Shown piece by piece: positions 1-5,552 of a stretch of DNA of 9,324 nt (its first letter is position 1; each line of letters opens with the position of its first letter). A program made the position numbers and the translations under genes. Under the pieces are notes generated by a model. The model had not been told where the DNA came from. It ran no database searches and saw only the letters and a list, made by a program, of their open reading frames with translations. The DNA comes from JALZAQ01 sp038253885 (lineage in GTDB: Bacteria; Gemmatimonadota; Gemmatimonadetes; Gemmatimonadales; Gemmatimonadaceae), in contig JBBSGP010000080.1 in the NCBI GenBank assembly GCA_038253885.1, positions 1 to 9,324 on the forward strand, given 5' to 3'.

Positions 1-209
1 AGAAGCTTGGAGTCGTCGACGCCGCGAATGGCAGGTACATCGTGCGGCATGATCACGGCGCATGCGACAACGGGGCCCGCAAGGGAGCCCCGTCCGACTT
101 CATCGACTCCGGCGATCAGCGGTCCTCCGCTGCGGCGAAGCTCTCGCTCGATAGACGTCCAGCGACTGGGCACGGCACGCGAGCGACGCTTGTCGCCCCC
201 CAGCTCCAC
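1..209 (-). CDS. rnhB: Ribonuclease HII, N-terminal part (runs off the left edge)
   Basis: RNase HII cuts the RNA strand of RNA-DNA hybrids and nicks 5' of single ribonucleotides misincorporated in DNA. The first 69 codons are visible. The signature lies at residues 33-48 (AGVDEVGRGSLAGPVV), with the first two metal-binding acidic residues D36 and E37 and the GRG ribonucleotide-recognition motif at 39-41. The conserved DSK follows at 66-68. The start is GTG at 209, chosen because GAGGAG lies 8 bases upstream and the first 30 residues then lead directly into the catalytic core. The gene starts 5 bases after the rplS stop, and its ribosome binding site lies inside the last rplS codons, so the two are probably co-translated. 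The rplS-rnhB order is common in bacteria. The remaining catalytic residues and the C-terminus are outside the window. Confidence 0.95.
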   Translation of the reverse strand, partial: MELGGDKRRSRAVPSRWTSIERELRRSGGPLIAGVDEVGRGSLAGPVVACAVIMPHDVPAIRGVDDSKL

Positions 210-214
210 GAAGT

Positions 215-583
215 CTACTCCTCGCCGGGCGTCACGACGCGGGTCTTCCGCTCCCTGATGCGGGCCGACTTCCCACTCACATTTCGCAGGTAGTACAGTT
301 TCGCGCGACGAACGCGCCCGCGACGCACGACCTGCAGGCTACCGATCATCGGGCTGTGCACCGGAAAGATGCGCTCCACACCGATGCCGCTGGAGATCTT
401 GCGCACGGTGAAGGTCTCGCTCACGCCGCTGCCGCGCCGAGCGATGCACACTCCCTCGAACGCCTGCAAGCGCTCCTTGTCTCCTTCCTTCACGCGCACG
501 TTGACGCGGAGCGTGTCGCCCGGACGGAAAGGAGGCACGTCGGAGCGAAGGTATTCCTTTTCGGTCTCAATGAAGACGTGCAT
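215..583 (-). CDS. rplS: 50S ribosomal protein L19
   Basis: L19 is a large-subunit protein at the interface with the 30S subunit. The 122-residue product has the usual length and matches the family almost throughout: FRPGDTLRV at 19-27, EGDKERLQAFEGV at 33-45, TFTVRKISSGIGVERIFPVH at 57-76, and RRAKLYYLR at 92-100 followed by GKSARIRE at 104-111. The ATG at 583 gives the usual short N-terminus. No good Shine-Dalgarno stands before it; the upstream bases are C-rich. It lies 108 bases downstream of the unknown 114-residue gene, the longest gap in the minus-strand cluster, so it may have its own promoter or leader. rnhB follows after 5 bases. In many bacteria rplS follows trmD directly, whereas here two extra genes separate them. 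Confidence 0.98.
   Translation of the reverse strand: MHVFIETEKEYLRSDVPPFRPGDTLRVNVRVKEGDKERLQAFEGVCIARRGSGVSETFTVRKISSGIGVERIFPVHSPMIGSLQVVRRGRVRRAKLYYLRNVSGKSARIRERKTRVVTPGEE
218..223 (-). promoter_or_regulatory. Ribosome binding site of rnhB
   Basis: GAGGAG on the minus strand lies 8 bases before the GTG at 209 and overlaps the last glutamate codons of rplS. It is one of the clearest Shine-Dalgarno sequences in the window and decides the GTG start of rnhB. Confidence 0.7.
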
Positions 584-691
584 GGGGCGCTCTGGGCGGA
601 GGACGAAGGCCCGGGATATGTGTGTGGGTGTAGAACGAGTAACGTAATCGGACGCTGCGAGTTATGCCAGTGAGCGCGTGTCAGCCGTCGG
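584..691 (-). promoter_or_regulatory. Leader / possible promoter region upstream of rplS
   Basis: This is a non-coding gap of 108 bases, locally less GC-rich than its neighbours. On the minus strand a weak sigma70-like pair can be placed: CTGGCA (665-670) and TACGTT (641-646) with an 18-base spacer, 4/6 and 3/6 matches to consensus. Some bacteria have autoregulatory leaders upstream of rplS, but I could not recognise one here. The promoter call is weak, and read-through from the upstream genes is equally possible. Confidence 0.25.
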
Positions 692-1036
692 TCACGGCGT
701 CGGTGGCGTCCGGGTCGAAGCGGGCACTCGTCCGGCAGCAATTTTTTCGCGCACGACCACGTCCCCTGTCAGCCGCTTGAGACCGTTCCTGGCCTCCGCG
801 ACGAACGGCTGCAGCGACGTGTCGGCATGCACCCACGCCTCGACCACACGGCTGTACGCATCGAGGCGGACCAGCTGGTCGGTGTAGAAGCAATCCGGGC
901 AGAGACTGTCGGGGCGAGCATCGAAGCGTCGCAGGACGTCGCTCGTATCATGTCGCGCGAGCGCGAGATAAGTCTCGATCGTCGCGATGATGAATGGCGA
1001 CAGGCGCCGGAAGATCGGATTGGTCGAGCGGGGCAA
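692..1036 (-). CDS. Unrecognised 114-residue protein with a CPDC motif
   Basis: I do not recognise a family. The frame is a convincing gene: its codons are strongly G/C-ending, and it fills most of the space between the dehydrogenase and rplS. The product has a basic N-terminus, a mostly helical-looking region (residues 8-40), one CxxC pair (C46-P-D-C49), then an amphipathic stretch of about 50 residues (55-103) and a Thr/Pro-rich end. There is no signal peptide or clear membrane segment. The only cysteines are the CPDC pair, which could bind a metal with another ligand, form a disulphide, or mean nothing; CxxC followed by FYTD is not a classic thioredoxin site. The start is TTG at 1036, the first possible start after the in-frame TAG of the dehydrogenase; GGAG abuts it too closely to be a good ribosome binding site, so the true start is uncertain. 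It is probably co-transcribed with the dehydrogenase 18 bases upstream. Confidence 0.7.
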   Translation of the reverse strand: MPRSTNPIFRRLSPFIIATIETYLALARHDTSDVLRRFDARPDSLCPDCFYTDQLVRLDAYSRVVEAWVHADTSLQPFVAEARNGLKRLTGDVVVREKIAAGRVPASTRTPPTP

Positions 1037-1054
1037 CTCCGGCGCGAGAAGCGA

Positions 1055-2476
1055 CTACTCGGTGGCGTCTCCGCTGCGGCGCGTCATCTCGCCCGGACGG
1101 TCTGGTGCCGCGGCAGCGACGGACACCGCCTTGATGTTGACGAACTCGCGTATGCCGAGCCCCGACAACTCGCGCCCATATCCGGAGTGCTTCACGCCAC
1201 CAAAGGGAAGGCGCGGGTCGGAAGCCACAATCGCGTTCACGAAGGTCATGCCGGCCTCGATCTCCCGAATGCAGGTGTCGCGCTCCGCATCGTCGCGCGT
1301 CCATACGCTCGAGCCGAGGCCAAAGTCCGTCTCGTTGGCGACCTCGATCGCCGACGCCAGATCGCGCACGCGAATCACGGTCGCGACAGGGCCGAACAGC
1401 TCCTCCACCCTTGCCGGCGACCCGGACGGCGCGTCCACCAAAACCGTCGGCGGATAGAAATTGCCACGGCGCTCCAGCGGTCGGCCGCCAATGAGGAGCC
1501 TCGCACCAGCGGCGATGCTGCGACGGACCTGATCATCCAGGTCGCGCACGATCTGCGCGGTCGCGAGAGGGCCGATCTGGGTAGCCGGATCCATCGGGTC
1601 GCCGATGCGCAGGGCCTGCATGCCGGCGACGAAGCGTCGCTCGAAATGGTCAGCGATGGCGTCATGGACGATGAAGCGCTTGGCGGCGATGCACGACTGG
1701 CCGTTGTTGATGGTACGCGCTTTCACCGCCATCGATGCGGCCGCATCCACATCGGCGCTCGGCATGACCACGAACGGATCACTTCCTCCCAGCTCAAGGA
1801 CGCTCTTCTTGATCTGCTTTCCGGCGGTGGCGCCGACGCTGCGGCCGGCGGCCTCGCTTCCGGTGAGGGTGATCGCAGCGATCCGTTCGTCCTCGATCAG
1901 CGCGGCCACTCGGTCCGACTCGATGAGGAGAGCCTGAAAGACTCCCGCCGGGAAACCGGCCCGGAGAAAAAGGTCCTCGATCGCGAGCGCGCACTGGGGC
2001 ACGTTGGACGCGTGCTTGAGAAGCGCGACATTGCCAGCCATCAGAGCCGGCGCGGCGAAGCGCAGCACCTGCCAGAACGGAAAGTTCCACGGCATGACGG
2101 CGAGGATGACTCCGAGCGGCAGGTAGGCGACGAAGCTTTCGGCTGCATCGGTCTCGACCGGCGCGTCCGCGAGCAGGCTCTCGGCGTGCGCGGCGTAGTA
2201 CCGGCAGGCGAGCGCACACTTGGCAGCCTCGTCGATGGCGGACTGGAGGGGCTTCCCCATCTCCAGCGTCATGAGCCGGCCGAACGTCTCCTTCTCGCTC
2301 TCCAGCAACTCGGCGGCCCGGGACATCCAGCTCGCGCGCTGGGCGAAGCTGGTCCGGCGATGATGGAGGAAGGCGTCCGCGGCGCGACCCAGCTTCCCCT
2401 CGAGCTCGGGCGCATCGAGCGGCTCGAAGGTTCGGAGGGTCTCTCCGGTAGCCGGATTGATTGTCGCAATCGGCAT
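1055..2476 (-). CDS. gabD1: NAD(P)-dependent succinate-semialdehyde dehydrogenase (Sad/GabD1-type aldehyde dehydrogenase)
   Basis: This ALDH-superfamily enzyme probably oxidises succinate semialdehyde to succinate with NAD(P)+, the last step of GABA and related amine breakdown. The 473-residue product is complete. The cofactor domain has PWNFP (129-133, N131) and K154. The active site has the general base E228 in LELGGSDPF and the nucleophile C262 in NNGQSC. EELFGPV (358-364) contacts the cofactor, and the end has SDPRLPFGGVKHSGYGREL. ELGGSDPF and the SDxRxxFGGVK(H/K)SG(Y/F)GREL ending resemble the E. coli Sad (YneI) and mycobacterial GabD1 group more than E. coli GabD. ATG at 2476 is chosen because MPIATINPATGE is a typical ALDH beginning; a longer frame from 2539 adds 21 atypical residues and overlaps trmD. 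It begins 8 bases after trmD, without a clear Shine-Dalgarno. A 20-residue tail follows the usual family end. The exact substrate is inferred. Confidence 0.9.
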   Translation of the reverse strand: MPIATINPATGETLRTFEPLDAPELEGKLGRAADAFLHHRRTSFAQRASWMSRAAELLESEKETFGRLMTLEMGKPLQSAIDEAAKCALACRYYAAHAESLLADAPVETDAAESFVAYLPLGVILAVMPWNFPFWQVLRFAAPALMAGNVALLKHASNVPQCALAIEDLFLRAGFPAGVFQALLIESDRVAALIEDERIAAITLTGSEAAGRSVGATAGKQIKKSVLELGGSDPFVVMPSADVDAAASMAVKARTINNGQSCIAAKRFIVHDAIADHFERRFVAGMQALRIGDPMDPATQIGPLATAQIVRDLDDQVRRSIAAGARLLIGGRPLERRGNFYPPTVLVDAPSGSPARVEELFGPVATVIRVRDLASAIEVANETDFGLGSSVWTRDDAERDTCIREIEAGMTFVNAIVASDPRLPFGGVKHSGYGRELSGLGIREFVNIKAVSVAAAAPDRPGEMTRRSGDATE

Positions 2477-2484
2477 GGCGGACG

Positions 2485-3150
2485 CTACGGCTTTTCTCGG
2501 TGGCGGGTGGTGAGACGTTCGGCTTCGTGGCGGCGCCACTCGGCGATGCGTTTGTGATCGCCCGAGAGGAGCACCTCGGGAACGGCCAGACCGCGATATT
2601 CGGCGGGACGCGTAAAGCTGGGTGCGCTCAGACCTCCGCCCCAGAAGCTGTCACCGTAGGCGCTCTCGAGATCGGAGATGGCGCCGGGACAGAGCCGCAC
2701 TGTCGCGTCGATGATCGCCAGCGCGGCCGGCTCCCCTCCGCTCAGCACGAAGTCCCCGATCGAGATCTCCTCACTCGCGAGATGCTCGGCCACCCGCTGG
2801 TCCACATCCTTGTAGTGGCCACAAAGCAGGGTCAGCTCCTCCCCTGACGCATAGCGCACCGCGTCAGCTTGCGAGAAGCGGCGCCCGCGCGCCGACACGA
2901 GAACGATCGGTGCGCGAGCGGCGAGCGCGTCCACGGCCTCGAAGAACGGCTCGGGCTTCATCACCATCCCGGGGCCGCCGCCAAAGGGCGCGTCATCGAC
3001 CGTGCGGTGGCGGTCATGGGTATGATCGCGGAGATCGACGACACGGTAGCTGACGGCGCCGGCCGCGGCCGCGCGCGCCGGAATGCTGAGCCCGAGCGGC
3101 GCGTCGAAGAACGAGGGAAAGATTGTGATGACGTTGATGCGCAGCGTCAT
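2485..3150 (-). CDS. trmD: tRNA (guanine-37-N1)-methyltransferase
   Basis: TrmD is a knotted SPOUT methyltransferase that uses S-adenosylmethionine to make m1G37 beside the anticodon, preventing +1 frameshifting. The 221-residue product has VDDAPFGGGPGMVM at 51-64, LLCGHYKDVDQRV at 108-120, EISIGDFVLSGGE at 128-140, and FTRPAEYRG followed by PEVLLSGDH in the C-terminal part. R152 and D167 match the catalytic pair R154/D169 of the Haemophilus and E. coli enzymes. The usual CGRYEG motif is CGHYKD here, which puts lysine at the position of E116. The protein ends soon after the HKRIAEWRR helix and lacks the last ten to twenty residues common in the family. The ATG at 3150 overlaps the rimM stop (ATGA), indicating translational coupling; a longer in-frame reading to 3426 is only the shadow of rimM. 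Confidence 0.97.
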   Translation of the reverse strand: MTLRINVITIFPSFFDAPLGLSIPARAAAAGAVSYRVVDLRDHTHDRHRTVDDAPFGGGPGMVMKPEPFFEAVDALAARAPIVLVSARGRRFSQADAVRYASGEELTLLCGHYKDVDQRVAEHLASEEISIGDFVLSGGEPAALAIIDATVRLCPGAISDLESAYGDSFWGGGLSAPSFTRPAEYRGLAVPEVLLSGDHKRIAEWRRHEAERLTTRHREKP

Positions 3151-3680
3151 TCCAGAAGTCCGGCCGGCGGATGCGCGACGATACGCCGCTCGAACCGATC
3201 GATACGCTCCACGAACTCGCTGCGGAGAGGGATCATGACGGTGTGCCCCCCGCCACTGACCTCGAGCGCGATCCCCTGCGGCAACTCGAAGAACTCGACC
3301 ACCTCTCCGATCACGTGCCCGTCGGGCAGCTCCACGCGCATGCCGACGAGCTCGTGGTAGTACACCTCGCCTTCGGCGGGGGGCGGAAGCTCGGTGGCCG
3401 GCAGCAACAGGTAACGGTCCGACCATCGCTCGGCGTCACTGCGATCGGCGATTCCGGCAAAATGGACGATCAGGCGCTCATCCTTGAAGGAGCGCACGCT
3501 CAGGATCTCGAACACCCTGCCCGCCGGGTCGAGCTTCCCATCGGCGGTGCCGAGATAGACGCGACGGCCGTCGGAGAACACCTCGGCCGGCGTGTCGGTG
3601 ATCGGCTCGACGATGATCTCACCGCGAATCCCGTGTGCCTTGCGCAACCGCCCGACGATGATCAGCTCGGGCGTGGCCAC
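3147..3680 (-). CDS. rimM: 16S rRNA processing / ribosome maturation factor
   Basis: RimM binds S19 and assists maturation of the 30S head and 16S rRNA processing. The 177-residue product has the two expected parts. An N-terminal beta-barrel starts with VGRLRKAHGIRGEIIVEPITD (9-29), and a PRC-barrel covers about 105-177, beginning EGEVYYHELVGMRVELPDG and ending HPPAGLLE, the typical RimM terminus. The start is GTG at 3680, one base after the rpsP stop; no ATG in frame gives a complete N-terminal barrel. A GGGAG lies about 12 bases upstream inside rpsP, so translation may depend on coupling to rpsP. The KH-domain gene often found between rpsP and rimM in other phyla is absent. Overlap with trmD is 4 bases. 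Confidence 0.96.
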   Translation of the reverse strand: MATPELIIVGRLRKAHGIRGEIIVEPITDTPAEVFSDGRRVYLGTADGKLDPAGRVFEILSVRSFKDERLIVHFAGIADRSDAERWSDRYLLLPATELPPPAEGEVYYHELVGMRVELPDGHVIGEVVEFFELPQGIALEVSGGGHTVMIPLRSEFVERIDRFERRIVAHPPAGLLE

Positions 3681-3681
3681 G

Positions 3682-4008
3682 TCAGCCGCCGGCTCCCGCG
3701 TCGGCGACCGGCACGGCGCTATCCTTGCGCCGCACGGCTACCCGCTTCTCGTGCCGCGCCTTGAGCACACCGGCCTTTCTCAACAGCGACCGAACGGTGT
3801 CCGTCGGCTGGGCGCCGACGTCGAGCCAGTGATTCGCGCGGTCCGCCTCCACGTTGAGCCCCCCCCCACCCTCGGCGCGCCGGGGATCGTACTGGCCAAT
3901 CACCTCGATGAAGCGTCCATCGCGCGGGCTCTTGGAATCCGCGATGACGATGCGGTACACCGGAGTCTTCTTCCGTCCAACCCGACGGAGGCGAATCTTC
4001 ACTGCCAT
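3682..4008 (-). CDS. rpsP: 30S ribosomal protein S16
   Basis: S16 is an early-assembling small-subunit protein that stabilises the 5' domain of 16S rRNA. The 108-residue product matches from the start: MAVKIRLRRVGRKKTPVYRI at 1-20, ADSKSPRDGRFIEVIGQYDP at 23-42 and HWLDVGAQPTDTVRSLLRKA at 60-79. The tail from about residue 95 is a variable Ala/Gly extension. ATG at 4008 is preferred over an in-frame ATG at 4044 because it gives the universal MAVKIRL start and has AAGGGG 7 bases upstream. Residues 47-50 are four glycines, three of them coded by GGG, making a run of nine G on the coding strand in the loop between QYDP and the following helix. The gene follows ffh by 87 bases, as in many bacteria. 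Confidence 0.98.
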   Translation of the reverse strand: MAVKIRLRRVGRKKTPVYRIVIADSKSPRDGRFIEVIGQYDPRRAEGGGGLNVEADRANHWLDVGAQPTDTVRSLLRKAGVLKARHEKRVAVRRKDSAVPVADAGAGG

Positions 4009-4095
4009 GATCGATCCCCTTGTGTGACGGTTCCGTTCCTTCACTGGGCTCCTCGCGTACGCCGGTATCTCCGGGTCGCACCCAGGCCATCTCTG
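4009..4095 (-). other. ffh-rpsP intergenic spacer
   Basis: This 87-base spacer carries the rpsP ribosome binding site at its downstream end. A short CCGG-AGATA-CCGG palindrome (4062-4074) is present, but no T-run follows it and no convincing promoter was seen. ffh and rpsP are therefore likely to be transcribed together, though this is inference. Confidence 0.4.
4016..4021 (-). promoter_or_regulatory. Ribosome binding site of rpsP
   Basis: AAGGGG on the minus strand lies 7 bases before the ATG at 4008. It supports this start over the upstream in-frame ATG at 4044. Confidence 0.65.
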
Positions 4096-5460
4096 CTATC
4101 TCATCCCTCCGAACATCCCCCCCCCACCTCCGCCCAGTCCCGGGAGCCCGGGCATCCGCATCCCGCCTCCACCCTGGCCCATCTTCTTCATCACTTTCTG
4201 CATCTCACGGAACTGCTCGAGCAGCCGATTCACCTCGTTTACCGGCCGCCCGCAACCGCGAGCGATCCGGGCCCGCCGGGAGCCGTTGATGATCGCTGGA
4301 TTCCGGCGCTCCCCCGGCGTCATCGAGAGAACGATCGCCTCGATGTGCCGCATGCGATTCGGGTCCATCTTTGCCTGCTTGAGCATCTTCGTGTTCACGC
4401 CGGGCAGCAGCTTGAGCATCCCCTCGAGCGGTCCGAGCTTCTGGATCTGGCGCATGGTCTGGAGAAAGTCCTCGAGGTCGATCCCCTCCTTCCGGATCTT
4501 CTTCTCCATCTTCTTCGCCTGATCGGCGTCGAAGGTGGACTGTGCCTTCTCCACGAGGGTGACAATATCGCCCATCTGGAGAATGCGGCCGGCCATCCGC
4601 TCGGGATGGAACTCCTCCAGCGCATCCACCTTCTCGCCGACGCCGATGTACTTGATCGGCTTCTTCGTGATCCCGTAGATCGAGAGGGCCGCGCCGCCCC
4701 GGGCGTCGCCGTCCATCTTGGTCAGCAGGACGCCAGTGATGCCGAGCGCGTCGTCGAACCCCTTCGCGATGCGTACCGCGTCCTGCCCCGTCATGCCGTC
4801 GGCGACGAACATGATCTCGTCCGGGTGCACGGCATCCTTCACCCGGCGGAGCTCGTCCATCATCTGTTCATCGATCTGGAGCCGGCCGGCGGTGTCGATG
4901 ATCACCACCCGGTCGCGGGCGCGCTTCCCCTGCTCGATCCCGGCCCGCACGATCTTCACCACGTCGGTGATGGCGCGATCCGTGTAGACCGGGACGTCGA
5001 TCTGGCGGCCCAGCGTCTCGAGCTGATCGATCGCGGCGGGACGATAGACATCCGCGGCGATCAGGCGCGTGGGGCGGGCCTCGGCCTTGAGCTTGTAGGC
5101 GAGCTTGGCCGCCGATGTCGTCTTGCCGGAGCCCTGCAACCCGACCATCATGATGATCGTCGGCGGCACGGTGCTCATTCGAAGCCCTTCGCGCCGCTCG
5201 CCGAGCATGGTCGCGAGCTCGTCGTGCACGATCTTGACGAGCTGCTGTCCGGGCGAGACTGTACGGAGGGCCGAGACGCCGACCGCGGCCTTCTCGACGC
5301 GCTCCAGGAACTCGCGTGTCAGCTGGAAGTTGACGTCGGCCTCGAGGAGGACGCGCCGGACCTCGCGCAGCCCTTCCTTGATGTCGGCCTCGGTGAGGAC
5401 GCCGCGCCCGCGGAGTCGCGCGAATACCGCATCGAGCTTCTCGCTCAGTTCATCGAACAT
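4096..5460 (-). CDS. ffh: Signal recognition particle protein (SRP54 homologue)
   Basis: Ffh binds 4.5S RNA and nascent signal sequences and, with FtsY, delivers ribosomes to the Sec translocon. The 454-residue product is complete and has the usual length. The N domain (about 1-90) contains LLEADVN (38-44). The G domain follows, with P-loop GLQGSGKTT at 107-115, DVYRPAA at 137-143, DTAGR at 189-193, TKMD at 247-250 and the GVGE closing loop at 273-276. The M domain (about 297-430) has the RNA-binding helix SRRARIARGCGRPVNEVNRL (394-413) and ends in a Gly/Met-rich tail. The start ATG at 5460 gives the usual MFDELSEKLD opening. It has no well-spaced Shine-Dalgarno: AAGG is only 2 bases away. 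It is the first gene of the minus-strand cluster and diverges from lon. A run of nine G (4117-4125) lies near its 3' end. Confidence 0.98.
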   Translation of the reverse strand: MFDELSEKLDAVFARLRGRGVLTEADIKEGLREVRRVLLEADVNFQLTREFLERVEKAAVGVSALRTVSPGQQLVKIVHDELATMLGERREGLRMSTVPPTIIMMVGLQGSGKTTSAAKLAYKLKAEARPTRLIAADVYRPAAIDQLETLGRQIDVPVYTDRAITDVVKIVRAGIEQGKRARDRVVIIDTAGRLQIDEQMMDELRRVKDAVHPDEIMFVADGMTGQDAVRIAKGFDDALGITGVLLTKMDGDARGGAALSIYGITKKPIKYIGVGEKVDALEEFHPERMAGRILQMGDIVTLVEKAQSTFDADQAKKMEKKIRKEGIDLEDFLQTMRQIQKLGPLEGMLKLLPGVNTKMLKQAKMDPNRMRHIEAIVLSMTPGERRNPAIINGSRRARIARGCGRPVNEVNRLLEQFREMQKVMKKMGQGGGGMRMPGLPGLGGGGGGMFGGMR

Positions 5461-5552
5461 AGCCTTTAAAACTAGGCGCTGTTAGAATTTGAGGCAACGG
5501 TGGTGCCTGTCTCTCGCTGGCTCTCGCTGATCGCACCTCATCCCGGCACTCA
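5461..5552. promoter_or_regulatory. Divergent ffh / lon promoter region
   Basis: This 92-base gap separates two divergent genes and must hold both promoters unless transcription comes from inside the genes. Towards lon there is an extended -10, TGTTAGAAT at 5480-5488 (TG plus 5/6 of TATAAT), with only a poor -35 (TAGCCT, 5460-5465); this predicts a leader of roughly 55-60 bases. Towards ffh, TTGCCT (complement of 5492-5497) and TAGTTT (complement of 5469-5474) are 17 bases apart, which would place the transcript start almost at the ffh ATG. No CIRCE, HAIR or sigma32-like heat-shock element was recognised, although lon is heat-induced in many bacteria. Positions are by eye. Confidence 0.5.
5492..5508. 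repeat. Inverted repeat in the ffh/lon intergenic region
   Basis: AGGCAACGGTGGTGCCT has perfect 5-base arms (AGGCA at 5492-5496, TGCCT at 5504-5508) and one further C-G pair inside. It overlaps the proposed -35 of ffh and begins a few bases downstream of the lon -10, near the predicted lon transcript start. It could be an operator or a hairpin at the 5' end of lon mRNA. Repeats of this arm length also occur by chance in GC-rich DNA. Confidence 0.4.

Noticed and set aside
684..698. Hairpin GCCGT-CGGTC-ACGGC over the end of the unknown 114-residue gene as a terminator
   Set aside because: The stem is only 5 base pairs and no T-run follows on the minus strand, so it is unlikely to be an intrinsic terminator.
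2477..2539. Upstream start of the aldehyde dehydrogenase at 2539
   Set aside because: The extra 21 residues are Arg/Pro/His-rich, unlike any aldehyde dehydrogenase beginning, and would overlap the trmD end by 55 bases.
827..2557. Long open frame of 576 codons on the plus strand opposite the aldehyde dehydrogenase
   Set aside because: It is the mirror of a strongly GC-third-position gene. The predicted protein is rich in Arg, His, Glu and Gly without any domain, and it overlaps several real genes antisense.
3151..3426. Longer trmD reading frame starting at 3426
   Set aside because: The extra part is the out-of-frame reading of rimM; the conserved TrmD start INVITIFPSFF follows the ATG at 3150.
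4062..4074. Palindrome CCGG-TATCT-CCGG between ffh and rpsP as a terminator or operator
   Set aside because: The 4-base arms are common by chance in GC-rich DNA and no T-run is present.
3592..5469. Open frame of 625 codons on the plus strand opposite rimM, rpsP and ffh
   Set aside because: It spans three conserved essential genes antisense and has His/Leu/Arg-rich low-complexity sequence, which is typical of an antisense shadow in GC-rich DNA.
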